From: Caulobacterales bacterium
Lineage (GTDB): Bacteria; Pseudomonadota; Alphaproteobacteria; Caulobacterales; Caulobacteraceae
Assembly: GCA_947474395.1 (NCBI GenBank)
Contig: CANJID010000043.1
Location: forward strand, 1 to 33,631
DNA length: 33,631 nucleotides
Direction of reading: 5' to 3'
Shown here: positions 1 through 7,501 of the stretch, in pieces
Layout of the letters: the number at the start of each line of letters is the position of its first letter
How positions within the stretch are numbered: position 1 is the stretch's first letter
Notes under the pieces: generated by a model
Databases searched by the model: none
The model's input: the letters and a program-made list of their open reading frames with translations, nothing else
Told to the model about the DNA's origin: nothing
Program-made: the position numbers and the translations under genes

Positions 1-666
1 CGCCTCGGTCTGGCGGTCGAAGTTGTTGAAGATGTCGGCCATCATCTCGTGGCTGTCGCGCTTGGAGGTGCGCGCCAGGTTCGACATGAACTCGGTCCGC
101 AGGGTCTGCTCGATCTTGTCGAGGATCTCGCGCTGCACCGGCTCCATGCGCAGCATCCGCTGGACGCACTCGAGGGCGAAGTCCTCGGGCAGGGAGGCCA
201 GCACCCGGGCCGCGTGCTCGCCCTTGATCTTGGACAGCACCACCGCGACGGTCTGGGGGTATTCGTTCTTCAGGTAATTGGCGAGCACGGCCTCGTTCAC
301 GTTGCCGAGCTTGTCCCACATGGTCCGACCCGCCGGACCGCGGATCTCCTCCATCAGGGTGTCGACCTTGTCGGTCGGCAGGAAATTGCCCAGCAGGCGC
401 TGGGTCTGCTCGAAGGAGCCCATGATCGCGCCCGTCGAGGACAGGCCCGAGACGAACTCGACCAGCAGGGATTCCACCACGTTGGACGAGACCGTGCCGA
501 GGCCGGACATGGCCTGGGAGATCTCCTTGATCTCGTCCTCGTCCAGGGCCTGCCAGATGTTCTTGTGCTCCTCGCCCAGGGCGAGCAGGACCACGGCCGC
601 CTTCTCCGGACCGTTCAGCCGCTTGGCGTCCTCGATCGCGCCCTTCTTTCGAGCCGCGGTGGCCAT
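1..666 (-). CDS. fliG: Flagellar motor switch protein FliG (partial, 3' end outside window)
   Basis: The reverse strand from 666 to the left edge reads open for 222 residues and matches the N-terminal and middle domains of FliG, the switch-complex protein that links the MS ring to the stator and sets rotation direction. The EHPQ-type motif of the middle domain appears as EYPQ at about residues 135-138. Typical FliG proteins are about 340 residues, so roughly the C-terminal third (charged torque helix) is missing only because the window ends. The ATG at 666-664 overlaps the fliF stop in TGATG, so the two are translationally coupled, as expected for proteins that assemble together. Identification is firm. 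Confidence 0.95.
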   Translation of the reverse strand, partial: MATAARKKGAIEDAKRLNGPEKAAVVLLALGEEHKNIWQALDEDEIKEISQAMSGLGTVSSNVVESLLVEFVSGLSSTGAIMGSFEQTQRLLGNFLPTDKVDTLMEEIRGPAGRTMWDKLGNVNEAVLANYLKNEYPQTVAVVLSKIKGEHAARVLASLPEDFALECVQRMLRMEPVQREILDKIEQTLRTEFMSNLARTSKRDSHEMMADIFNNFDRQTEA

Positions 667-2327
667 CAGGACTCGTGGAGCCAGCTACGGAGGATGGAGA
701 CCGATTCCTCGGGGTGCTTCTCGACGAACTCGGCCACCTGCTTGACCGAGGAGGCCTTCACCTGGCCCTCGATCTTGGCGATGTCGATCCGGCCTTCGAG
801 TTCGCTGGGCCCGGCTCCGCCGAGGAAGCCCTGTCCGCCCTGCTGGTCGTAGCCGATCTGGGCCTGCTGCCCGCCCGGCATCATCATCTGCAGGGCCGAG
901 GCCGGGGCGCCCGCGGCGCTGGCCAGGGCCGGCATGCCCATGGGGGCGGCCCCGCCGCCCTTCAGCATCGGGCGGATCACGAACAGCAGCAGCAGGATCG
1001 CGACAGCCAGCAGCACCACCAACTCCACGACCCGCATGATGTCGTTCTTGTCGAAGGAGAAGGGCGAGGCCGCCGACACGCCCTCGGCCGCTGCGGCCGG
1101 ACGGTTGAACTGCATGGGGACCACGCTCACCTGGTCGCCGCGGGCCTGGTCGAAGCCGACCGCGGATTTCACCAGCTGCTCGATGCGGCGGACTTCCTCG
1201 GCAGAGCGCGGCGTGAAGGCGCCCGGCTTGCCGGCCGCGCCGGCGGCGGTGATCCCGTCCACGGCCACCGCCACCGACAGCTTCTTGATCGTGCCCGGCT
1301 CCTGCACCTCGGTGCGGGTGGTGCGGGAGATTTCGTAGTTGGTGGTCTCCTCGTTGCGTCCGGAGTTGGAGCCGGTCTGGCCCTGGCCCGTGCTCGGCTG
1401 GGCGTTGGGGATGTTCTGGCCAGCCGAGACCGAGCCGTTGGCGCCGGGCTTGTTCTCGCTGGCGTTCTCGGCGTTGGTCTGGGTCGAGCGGACCACCTGC
1501 CCGTCGGGGTCGAACTTCTCTTCCTGGGTCGTGACCCGGGTGAGGTCCACGTCGGCGGTCACCTGAACCCGGGCCTTGCCCGGGCCGACCACGCCCTCGA
1601 CGATGTCCTTGACGGTCTGGCGGATGCGCTCCTCGACCTCGTTGCGCTTGGCCGAGGAGGCCGAGCCCGCGCCGCCGTCGTCGTCCCCGCCCGCCAGGAG
1701 TTCGCCCGCCTGGTCGACCAGGGTGACGCGCTCCGGCTTCAGGCTCGGGACCGCGCCGGCGGTCAGGTTGCGGATCGCCCGCACCTGGTCGGGGGCGAGG
1801 CCGCGGCTGGACAGGGCGACCATGATCGAGGCCGAGGGCGCCTCGACCTCCTCCTCGAACAGCTGGCGCTTGGGCAGGACCAGGTGCACCCGCGCGGAGG
1901 TCACCCCCTGGATCGAGCGGATGGTGCGGGCGAGCTCGCCCTCCAGCGCCCGCTGGCGGTTCAGGGTCTGGACGAAGTCGGTCTGGCCCAGCGCCGGGGC
2001 GTTGTCGAAGATCTCGTAGCCGACCGAGCCCGCGGTCGGCAGGCCCTTGGACGACAGCATCAGCCGGGTCGCCGCCACCTTGTCGCGGGAGACCATGATG
2101 GTCGAGCCGTCCCCCTTGGCGTCGTACTTCACCCCCGCCTGGTCGAGGGCGGCGGTGATCTGGGAGGCTTCCTTGAGGTCGAGGTTGGCGTAGAGCAGCG
2201 AATTGGGCTCGCCGCCCATCTTCAGCATCAGGGCGGCCAGCACCGCGGCTATACCAGCCGAAGCGCCAAGCACGGCGGCCATACGGCCGAAGCCGAATCC
2301 CTGCAAAGCCCGTACAAACGACTCCAC
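666..2327 (-). CDS. fliF: Flagellar MS-ring protein FliF
   Basis: The 553-residue product is FliF, which builds the inner-membrane MS ring, the first assembled part of the basal body. There is a transmembrane helix near residues 17-36, ring-building motifs in the periplasmic part (for example the [14 protein letters not shown] and [12 protein letters not shown] stretches), a low-complexity Gly/Asn/Thr region near residues 280-325, a second transmembrane helix near 430-452, and the FliG-binding tail ending in [13 protein letters not shown]. Length is normal for alphaproteobacteria. It is the first gene of a minus-strand operon continuing into fliG. A CtrA-like box about 105 bp upstream fits the early-class control known for fliF in Caulobacter. 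Confidence 0.97.
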   Translation of the reverse strand: MESFVRALQGFGFGRMAAVLGASAGIAAVLAALMLKMGGEPNSLLYANLDLKEASQITAALDQAGVKYDAKGDGSTIMVSRDKVAATRLMLSSKGLPTAGSVGYEIFDNAPALGQTDFVQTLNRQRALEGELARTIRSIQGVTSARVHLVLPKRQLFEEEVEAPSASIMVALSSRGLAPDQVRAIRNLTAGAVPSLKPERVTLVDQAGELLAGGDDDGGAGSASSAKRNEVEERIRQTVKDIVEGVVGPGKARVQVTADVDLTRVTTQEEKFDPDGQVVRSTQTNAENASENKPGANGSVSAGQNIPNAQPSTGQGQTGSNSGRNEETTNYEISRTTRTEVQEPGTIKKLSVAVAVDGITAAGAAGKPGAFTPRSAEEVRRIEQLVKSAVGFDQARGDQVSVVPMQFNRPAAAAEGVSAASPFSFDKNDIMRVVELVVLLAVAILLLLFVIRPMLKGGGAAPMGMPALASAAGAPASALQMMMPGGQQAQIGYDQQGGQGFLGGAGPSELEGRIDIAKIEGQVKASSVKQVAEFVEKHPEESVSILRSWLHES

Positions 2328-2669
2328 GCGCCCTGTCCCCTTTGGAAGGCTTCTAGGGCGCAGTCCGCGCCTACGGGCTAGGCCCGCGATCGGTGCGAAC
2401 CTGCTAGGCAGGATTTACCCAGCGCATGGTAAATTCGAGATTAACCGGCGACCGCGGGTCGCCGCCGCGATGGCCAAGGGCGCCTAGAACGAAGGCGGCG
2501 TGGCCGCAATATCGCCAAGGTCGGGATCAATCCTCGCGAAGTGACGATCGCGCTCTGCTTCGCTTGCGCCCCCTGGGCCGAGTCATCTACTAGGCCCTCT
2601 CAGCGACGTCCTGACAGCCGCTTAGATCGCTTGCGCGCACTCCCAAGTTGATTAAAAAGGACCCGTGGC
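2328..2669. other. Intergenic region between divergent fliF and an unknown gene
   Basis: This 342-bp gap separates fliF (leftward) from the unknown membrane-protein gene (rightward). It contains the CtrA-like box at 2430-2444 and, at its right end, a purine-rich ribosome site (AAAAGGA at about 2655-2661) that supports the ATG at 2670. I see no RNA gene, no repeat and no convincing sigma-54 promoter in it. Confidence 0.5.
2430..2444 (-). promoter_or_regulatory. Candidate CtrA binding site upstream of fliF
   Basis: On the minus strand the sequence reads TTAA, seven bases, then TTTAC, against the CtrA consensus TTAA-N7-TTAAC (one mismatch). It lies 103-117 bp before the fliF start. In Caulobacter, class II flagellar operons including fliF are controlled by CtrA. 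The match is seen in sequence; binding is inferred. Confidence 0.5.
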
Positions 2670-3839
2670 ATGAATCGGCCAGTCGGCCAGGGGGGCTCAA
2701 TGGCAGATGGACAAGGCGGGGCGGTGCGCGCGAGCGGCGACCTCCCCGACCCGAGTCTCATCGCCGGCGCCGACGAGTTTCTCCACGCCAGAATCCTTGC
2801 CCGGCCCGACGGTTTTTTTATCCTGGAACTCAACTTCAGGTCGAATTCAAGCGTCAATTTCGCCGATGATCTGGATGAGTTGGCGCTGCTCGTGTGCATG
2901 GTCGCCAAGCAAAAGCTCGGACACATTCACTACTGGCATGCGGCGCCCGAACGAGCTCGAAAGCAACTTCTGTCCCCAGACGTAGCTCTAAAGGTCCACC
3001 CGATACACCTCCCGACTTCCGAGTGGGTGAAGTGGTTTGAAGGAAACGACCTCAAGACCGACGCCCTTCGGAGGGGCGTTTGCGTGCTCCCCAGACGAGC
3101 GCCCTCCGGCGCCCAGCCGCGATTGGCGCTCGTCGCTCTTCGCCGAAGCTTTCTGAAGGCGGCAGACGCCGTAACCGGCATGCTCCACTCGCACCGCCAG
3201 TCGGAAAGGAACAATAGCGCAAGCGCCTTTCCTTTGCTTTTATCCTATATTATCAGCGGCATATTAGTCGCTTTCGCTCACTTTGTTATATTTCGGATTC
3301 CGAATACACACATTTCCGAAATTGTCCCCGTTGAATTAATAATATTCATACTGCTTGGTTTGCCCCCGGTTCCCCTTTGGCAGCTGTTCAGATGGGATTT
3401 GCCGAGAATTCGACTGATACGCCAAGCTCAGGGATTTTTTGTCTCAGCGAATTTGCTCAACCAAGCCATTGCAGGAATCAAGATCGAGACCGGATCGCCG
3501 CCGCAGAAGTTCGAAACCATCGACGATTTCTCGGATCTGATCGATGATTTCGACATCAGAATGCAGGGCGAGCTGCACCGCGTCGCCATGAAGCAATTCG
3601 TGAGCGGACTGATAATTGCGGTTGCGGGGGTGCTCTTCGCCGTCATCCAATTGCGGCCGCCGACTCCCGCCGGACCCGCGCCTGCCGCGCAGGCGGCGAC
3701 AGCGGCTTCGTCCGCTGCGCGCGCCCCAACCGTGCAGCAGGGACCTCCCCCTTCAGCAGGTGCGGGCGCCAACCCGCGGACCACCACCGCCGAAAGTGGA
3801 ACGGCCGCCCCAGCGGTTGCCGGGACGGCCGTCCGTTAG
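2670..3839 (+). CDS. Unrecognised membrane protein with three predicted helices
   Basis: The 389-residue product is not one I recognise. The first 185 residues are soluble. Hydrophobic segments follow at about 188-208, 218-238 and 309-327, with a soluble stretch rich in aromatic and acidic residues between the second and third, and a Pro/Ala/Thr-rich tail of about 60 residues. The start is chosen because AAAAGGA lies 8 bases upstream of this ATG. The stretch around 3220-3440, coding for the first two helices, is clearly AT-richer than all neighbouring genes and uses rare codons such as tta, ata and aat, which hints at acquisition by transfer. It is transcribed against the flagellar genes on both sides, so a flagellar role should not be assumed from position alone. 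Confidence 0.75.
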   Translation: MNRPVGQGGSMADGQGGAVRASGDLPDPSLIAGADEFLHARILARPDGFFILELNFRSNSSVNFADDLDELALLVCMVAKQKLGHIHYWHAAPERARKQLLSPDVALKVHPIHLPTSEWVKWFEGNDLKTDALRRGVCVLPRRAPSGAQPRLALVALRRSFLKAADAVTGMLHSHRQSERNNSASAFPLLLSYIISGILVAFAHFVIFRIPNTHISEIVPVELIIFILLGLPPVPLWQLFRWDLPRIRLIRQAQGFFVSANLLNQAIAGIKIETGSPPQKFETIDDFSDLIDDFDIRMQGELHRVAMKQFVSGLIIAVAGVLFAVIQLRPPTPAGPAPAAQAATAASSAARAPTVQQGPPPSAGAGANPRTTTAESGTAAPAVAGTAVR

Positions 3840-3858
3840 CTCGACTTCTGGTCGCGGG

Positions 3859-4137
3859 TTACCGGTACTGTTGGATCCGCGTGGTTCGAAGGCCGGCCAT
3901 CCCGAACTTGTCGATGGCCTCTTCCCAGGTGCCGAATTCCTCATTGGTTAGCTTGTAGCGGTCGCAAGCATCGTCAAGGGACAGAAGTCCCCCCCGCACG
4001 GCCGCCACGACCTCGGCCTTACGCCGGATCACCCAACGTTGGGTGTTGGAGGGCGGCAGGTCTGACAGAGTCAGGGGCGCGCCGGTCGGCCCTATCACGT
4101 ACTGTTCGCCTTTGTTGTTCAGGCGCTGTTGAAGCAT
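3859..4137 (-). CDS. sciP: SciP, CtrA-inhibiting cell-cycle regulator (DUF1153)
   Basis: The 92-residue product carries the strongly conserved core NTQRWVIRRKAEVVAAVRGG, then GLLSLDDACDRY and GMAGLRTTRIQQYR, which mark the DUF1153 helix-turn-helix family. In Caulobacter crescentus this protein (SciP) binds CtrA and DNA and blocks CtrA-driven transcription of flagellar and other genes in swarmer cells. Length is normal. The ATG is preceded by a strong AGAAGGGAG ribosome site. It lies 164 bp downstream of the flgD/flgE fusion on the same strand, as in Caulobacter, where sciP is next to flgE. Its presence next to a CtrA-type fliF promoter is consistent with local feedback (inference). Confidence 0.9.
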   Translation of the reverse strand: MLQQRLNNKGEQYVIGPTGAPLTLSDLPPSNTQRWVIRRKAEVVAAVRGGLLSLDDACDRYKLTNEEFGTWEEAIDKFGMAGLRTTRIQQYR

Positions 4138-4301
4138 GGCTTTACTCCCTTCTCATCACCGTATGGGTGCAAGATAGGCCGGCCTGCCATAACAGCGGCT
4201 TAATCCGGATAGTAAAAAAAACCCTACCGTTCTGTCTCTTTTTGAAACAAACTCGGCGTCTAGAGTCTTCGAGCGCGTTGTCTTTCAGTCAACCTTTGTT
4301 A

Positions 4302-5549
4302 TTAGCGCTTAATATTTATAAGCTCCTCAAGCATCTGGTCGGCTGTGGTGATGATTTTCGCAGAGGCCGAATAGGCCCGCTGAGTGGTGATAAGTCCCGT
4401 GAACTCCGAGGACAGGTCCACGGTCGAGGCTTCCAGCGTTGAGGGCGACAGAATACCTGCCCCGCCGGAGCCCGGCGGCTTCAGGTTGAAGGTGCCGCTG
4501 TCCAGGGACACCCGATAGGCGTTCCCGGACTGCGCCCGCAGGCCGTCAGGATTGGAGAAGGTGGCCAGGGCGATCTGCGCGATCTGCCGCGACACGCCGT
4601 TGTCGAAGTTGGCGGTGACGAAGCCATTGTCGTTGATGTCGATGTTGGTCAGGTTGCCAAAGGCCGTACCGTCGGCCTGGATCGACTGGGTCACCGAGGT
4701 GGAGTCGAACTGCGTGATGCCCCCCGGCAGCATGCCGAGCTGCACTTCGATCTGCTGGTCGTCGATGCCGAGGGCGGTGTCCCACTTGATCGCGCTGGCG
4801 GCCGGAGCGGCCGAGCCTGAGGCGGCGAAGTCGAGGACCGGGGCGTCCCAGTCGGCGAACAGGGCCGTCTGGCCGGGGCCCGCCACCCAATTCTTGTCCA
4901 GCTTGCCGCCGGGCGTGAAGGGGACGGTGCCGACGGCGAGCTGGCCGTTGACCAGCGGGGCCCCCACCTGGACGTCGGTCGCCGGGACGGCGCGGATTTC
5001 CGCGTACCACTCGTTCGGGACGTCGCTCTTCAGGAAGTCGATCTCCAGGGTGTCCTTGCCGTTCCAGGTGAAGTCATGCTCGCCGGCGCCGCGTTCCGGG
5101 GCCGCGCCGCTCCAGACGATGCGTCCGTTGGCGTCGGAGATGCTCAGCGTCGCCGCGGTGGCGGCGGTGTCGAGGTCGTAGATCCACTTGGCCGAGCCGC
5201 CGTCGAGGTTTGCCGACGGGGTCTGGGCGGTGACCGTCTTGCCGATCAGGCCGACCCCCTCGGTCAGGCCGCCCTGGCCCTGGTTCACCAGGCTCTGCAG
5301 CAACTGGTTGGACAGGAGCTGCTGCTGCACGCCCGTCATCTGCACGAGCTGCTGAGTGAAGGCGTTGGTGTCGAGCGGCGCGGTCGGGTCCTGGTTCTTC
5401 AGCTGCGTGGTCAGGAGGGTCAGGAAGGTCTCGTAGCTGGAGGCGAGGTTCTTCTGGCCGGCGACCAGGCTGCCGTTGGCGCCGCTCGCGCCGGCGACGA
5501 CCTGGCTGGGCTGCTGGTTGGAGAGGTAGCCGGCGATGTCGACGCTCAT
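4302..5549 (-). CDS. flgD-flgE: FlgD-FlgE in-frame fusion (hook cap front joined to hook protein back)
   Basis: Residues 1 to about 166 are FlgD, the hook-cap scaffold: a conserved N-terminal segment with SSYETFLTLLTTQLKNQDP and QLVQMTGVQQQ, then the start of the C-terminal beta domain ending in DFTWNGKD. From about residue 167 (TLEIDFLKS, near 5040-5054) the sequence becomes FlgE, the hook subunit: a D2-like beta region, then DGLRAQSGNAYRVS and the C-terminal D0 helix ending QRAYSASAKIITTADQMLEEL. The end of FlgD and the whole FlgE N-terminal half, including its D0/D1 helices, are absent. Caulobacter FlgE is nearly 600 residues, so roughly 1 kb appears deleted (inference). A good GGAGGG ribosome site precedes the start, 13 bp after fliK. 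The product is unlikely to make a hook. Confidence 0.85.
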   Translation of the reverse strand: MSVDIAGYLSNQQPSQVVAGASGANGSLVAGQKNLASSYETFLTLLTTQLKNQDPTAPLDTNAFTQQLVQMTGVQQQLLSNQLLQSLVNQGQGGLTEGVGLIGKTVTAQTPSANLDGGSAKWIYDLDTAATAATLSISDANGRIVWSGAAPERGAGEHDFTWNGKDTLEIDFLKSDVPNEWYAEIRAVPATDVQVGAPLVNGQLAVGTVPFTPGGKLDKNWVAGPGQTALFADWDAPVLDFAASGSAAPAASAIKWDTALGIDDQQIEVQLGMLPGGITQFDSTSVTQSIQADGTAFGNLTNIDINDNGFVTANFDNGVSRQIAQIALATFSNPDGLRAQSGNAYRVSLDSGTFNLKPPGSGGAGILSPSTLEASTVDLSSEFTGLITTQRAYSASAKIITTADQMLEELINIKR

Positions 5550-5562
5550 GGTTCGGCCCTCC

Positions 5563-7101
5563 TCAGATGCGGATGTCGAGGCTGTCGGCGCTTGCGCCCG
5601 AGAGCCCGTAGGAACGGTCGGCCTGGACCGCGGCGCGGGCCGCGGTCTCTATGGTCGCGGGGCCGCCCTCAAGGCTGAAAGGCGCGGGCGCCCGATCGGC
5701 GAAGGTCTGGCCGCCGCCGGTGTTCTGGCCCGCCAGGTCCGTGCCGGCGCCGGTGTCGAAGCTGAGACCCCCAGACGCGAGGTCGAAGCCGGCCTGTTCG
5801 AGGGCCGACTGCAGCTCGCCGGAGCGGGCCTTCAGCTCGGCGGCGGTCTGGGGCTTCTCGAAAGCGAAGGCGGCGCGGATCTGGCCCTGGCGGCCGATCT
5901 CCACCGAGACCGTCACCTGGCCGAGGCCGGCGGGGGATAGCTGGACGTCGAAGCGGCTCGCGCGCCCGTCGATCTGCCGGGCCATCTGCGCGGCGAGGGC
6001 GGGGATGGTGGTCGGGCCGGCGCGGACGGCCGGGGCCTGGGCGTTCGCGAGAGCGGCGGAGAAGGATGTGCGCACGCCCGCGTCGGCGGCGGTCGAGGTC
6101 GATCCTCCCGCCTCCGTCGAAGCGGCGAGGGCGCTTTCTCCGTCGCCGCCGAAGCCCTGTTCCTCGGGACTCTTGGCGTCGTCGCCGGCCGCGGGGGCCA
6201 GGATGGCGACGTCGTCGGCGGCGACCGGCGCCCCATCAGACGAGACGCGGGCGGCGAGGCCCGGCTTGACCGCGACGTCGCCGAGCGGGACGGCCTTGGC
6301 GGTGACAGTGGTCCTGGAGCCGGCCGTGGCGAGGGCGGCGAGCAGGGGCGCGGCGACGGCGGGCGCGGCCGTCGGGGCGGTGGACGGCGCCGGAAGGTCC
6401 TTGTCCGGGGCGGGGGCGGCGGCCGCAGCCGCGGCGGCCTGGGCCTGGGCCTGGGCCTGAACCTGAGCCTGGGCGGCGAGCACGGCGGTCGGAACGGGCG
6501 GTGTCGGCGAGGCGGCGGGGGCCGGCGGAGGCGCATTCACGGCGGGTGCGGCCTTGGCGGTGTCGGGAGCCGGCGCGGCCGCCTGGGCGGGAACCAGAAT
6601 GGCGGCAAGGAGGGCGGCGGGGTCCGCCGGCTGGTCGGCGGCGGCCTTGGACGCGGCCTCGTCGAGGGCGGTCTTGGCCTTGGTTTCCGCCTTGGCCTCG
6701 GAAACGGTTGCTGACCGCGCGGTCGCGGCTTCGGCGAGCAGCTGCGTGGAGGGAAGCGCGACGACGCCGGCGGCGGTCTGGCCGGCGGCCTTGGCGTCGG
6801 CCGTCTTCACTTGTGTGGCGAGGAGGGCGGGGTCGATGGCCGGCAGCCCGGTCGTCGTTGCGGCGGCGGCGGCGGCGGCGGTCGCGGCAGCCGTGGCGGC
6901 GTCGGCGGTCAGGGCCAGGCCGAGCCCTCCCGTGGGGGCGGTTCCAAACAGTCCGGCGCCGGGAAGCGCCACGCCGGCCTGACCGGCCACCCCGGCCCCG
7001 CCGCCCATGAGCTGGGCGAAGAGGCCGTCGGCGTTCGCCGCACCCGTCTGGGGCGGCGCCGCGAGGGGCGCGATCAAGGCGATAAGGGCGTCTGCTTGCA
7101 T
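5563..7101 (-). CDS. fliK: Flagellar hook-length control protein FliK
   Basis: The 512-residue protein has the usual FliK plan: a long, poorly conserved Ala/Pro-rich N-terminal part and a conserved C-terminal Flg_hook domain at about residues 385-455, with LSPAGLGQVTVSVEIGRQG and the following ELQSALEQAGFDL helix. FliK measures the hook and switches the export gate to late substrates. The middle contains an Ala-Gln repeat (around 6438-6473) and long alanine runs encoded by GCG/GCC tracts. It is the first gene of the leftward hook operon, driven by the sigma-54 promoter at 7176-7191, and is followed after 13 bp by flgD/flgE. The family is variable, but context and the C-terminal domain make this call secure. 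Confidence 0.92.
   Translation of the reverse strand: MQADALIALIAPLAAPPQTGAANADGLFAQLMGGGAGVAGQAGVALPGAGLFGTAPTGGLGLALTADAATAAATAAAAAAATTTGLPAIDPALLATQVKTADAKAAGQTAAGVVALPSTQLLAEAATARSATVSEAKAETKAKTALDEAASKAAADQPADPAALLAAILVPAQAAAPAPDTAKAAPAVNAPPPAPAASPTPPVPTAVLAAQAQVQAQAQAQAAAAAAAAPAPDKDLPAPSTAPTAAPAVAAPLLAALATAGSRTTVTAKAVPLGDVAVKPGLAARVSSDGAPVAADDVAILAPAAGDDAKSPEEQGFGGDGESALAASTEAGGSTSTAADAGVRTSFSAALANAQAPAVRAGPTTIPALAAQMARQIDGRASRFDVQLSPAGLGQVTVSVEIGRQGQIRAAFAFEKPQTAAELKARSGELQSALEQAGFDLASGGLSFDTGAGTDLAGQNTGGGQTFADRAPAPFSLEGGPATIETAARAAVQADRSYGLSGASADSLDIRI
6438..6473. repeat. Hexanucleotide tandem repeat (cctggg) inside fliK
   Basis: Four near-perfect copies of cctggg followed by diverged copies encode the alternating Gln-Ala stretch of FliK. 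Such tracts are prone to slippage in multiples of six, which would keep the reading frame. A neighbouring GCG-rich tract at about 6861-6890 encodes polyalanine. Confidence 0.7.
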
Positions 7102-7175
7102 GCGTCCGGCCGGTGAAGTGGACGGCCTTCAGGCCAGGTCGGGGCGCTTGCTGCGCTCTTCGAAACCATAACCAA

Positions 7176-7191
7176 GCAACCTGCGGGCCAA
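7176..7191 (-). promoter_or_regulatory. Sigma-54 promoter for fliK-flgD/flgE
   Basis: The minus strand reads TTGGCCCGCAGGTTGC, an exact match to the Caulobacter flagellar sigma-54 form TTGGCCCG-N4-TTGC with correct GG to GC spacing. Transcription would begin about 12 bases downstream (near 7164), leaving a leader of roughly 60 bases before fliK. Confidence 0.85.
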
Positions 7192-7206
7192 CCCGCCTAA
7201 ACCATG

Positions 7207-7219
7207 CAAGCCATTGTAA
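7207..7219 (-). promoter_or_regulatory. Possible IHF site (imperfect)
   Basis: The plus strand CAAGCCATTGTAA matches the reverse complement of the IHF consensus WATCAANNNNTTR except at two positions. It lies between the fliK promoter and the upstream ftr-like element, where DNA bending would be useful. The match is weak on its own; position adds some support. Confidence 0.3.
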
Positions 7220-7265
7220 TTGCTAAGGGTCGCCCTCCTTTGCCCCCTGGCCTATGGCGCCGGGT

Positions 7266-7284
7266 CACGGCGGTTCTTGCCGGG
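7266..7284 (-). promoter_or_regulatory. FlbD/ftr-like enhancer element B
   Basis: The minus strand reads CCCGGCAAGAACCGCCGTG, nearly the same as the element at 7434-7451. It is about 80 bp upstream of the fliK promoter and about 45 bp upstream of the flgK promoter. In Caulobacter the sigma-54 activator FlbD binds paired ftr elements in the equivalent divergent region; the assignment here is by resemblance and position. Confidence 0.5.
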
Positions 7285-7326
7285 CCGGAGCGGCGCATGG
7301 GGCCAAAACCTGCCGACCTTCGCAGG

Positions 7327-7341
7327 TGGCGCCAGTCTTGC
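7327..7341 (+). promoter_or_regulatory. Sigma-54 promoter for flgK-flgL
   Basis: TGGCGCCAGTCTTGC has the TGGC and TTGC blocks at the right spacing for sigma-54 polymerase. The start of transcription would be near 7353, giving a leader of about 150 bases that contains the IHF match and ftr-like element A, so activator sites appear to lie downstream of the start, as described for some Caulobacter flagellar promoters. Confidence 0.75.
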
Positions 7342-7389
7342 GCCGTATGTACTCGTGATGATTCCGCGCGCAAAGACCGATCGCAGTAA

Positions 7390-7402
7390 AATCAATGGCT
7401 TG
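7390..7402 (+). promoter_or_regulatory. IHF binding site match
   Basis: AATCAATGGCTTG fits the IHF consensus WATCAANNNNTTR at every defined position. It lies between the flgK sigma-54 promoter and ftr-like element A, the arrangement expected for IHF-assisted looping of an activator onto sigma-54 polymerase. Confidence 0.6.
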
Positions 7403-7433
7403 GCTCCTGGCCACGTTGGATTCCGCGCCTGCG

Positions 7434-7451
7434 CCCGGCAAAATCGCCGCG
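7434..7451 (+). promoter_or_regulatory. FlbD/ftr-like enhancer element A
   Basis: CCCGGCAAAATCGCCGCG resembles the element on the other strand at 7266-7284 in 15 or so positions. It sits about 95 bp downstream of the flgK promoter GC element and 50 bp before the flgK start codon. Assigned from similarity between the two copies and from known flagellar promoter design in Caulobacter. Confidence 0.5.
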
Positions 7452-7501
7452 ACGTTCCCGCCGCGCCCGGCCGGGTTTGCCGCCGGCGGAGGCCCTGAGC
7501 C

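Noticed and set aside
675-2381. 568-codon plus-strand open frame opposite fliF
   Set aside because: It lies exactly antisense to a well-identified gene, is rich in His, Gly and Arg with no domain, and is the normal result of high GC in the third codon position.
4213-4222. T-run on the minus strand after the flgD/flgE fusion, as an intrinsic terminator
   Set aside because: No stable inverted repeat directly precedes the run, so there is no hairpin to support it.
4296-4312. TTAA-GCGCTA-ATAAC on the minus strand near the flgE end, as a CtrA box for sciP
   Set aside because: The spacing is six and not seven, and the second half is mismatched; it also overlaps the flgE stop region.
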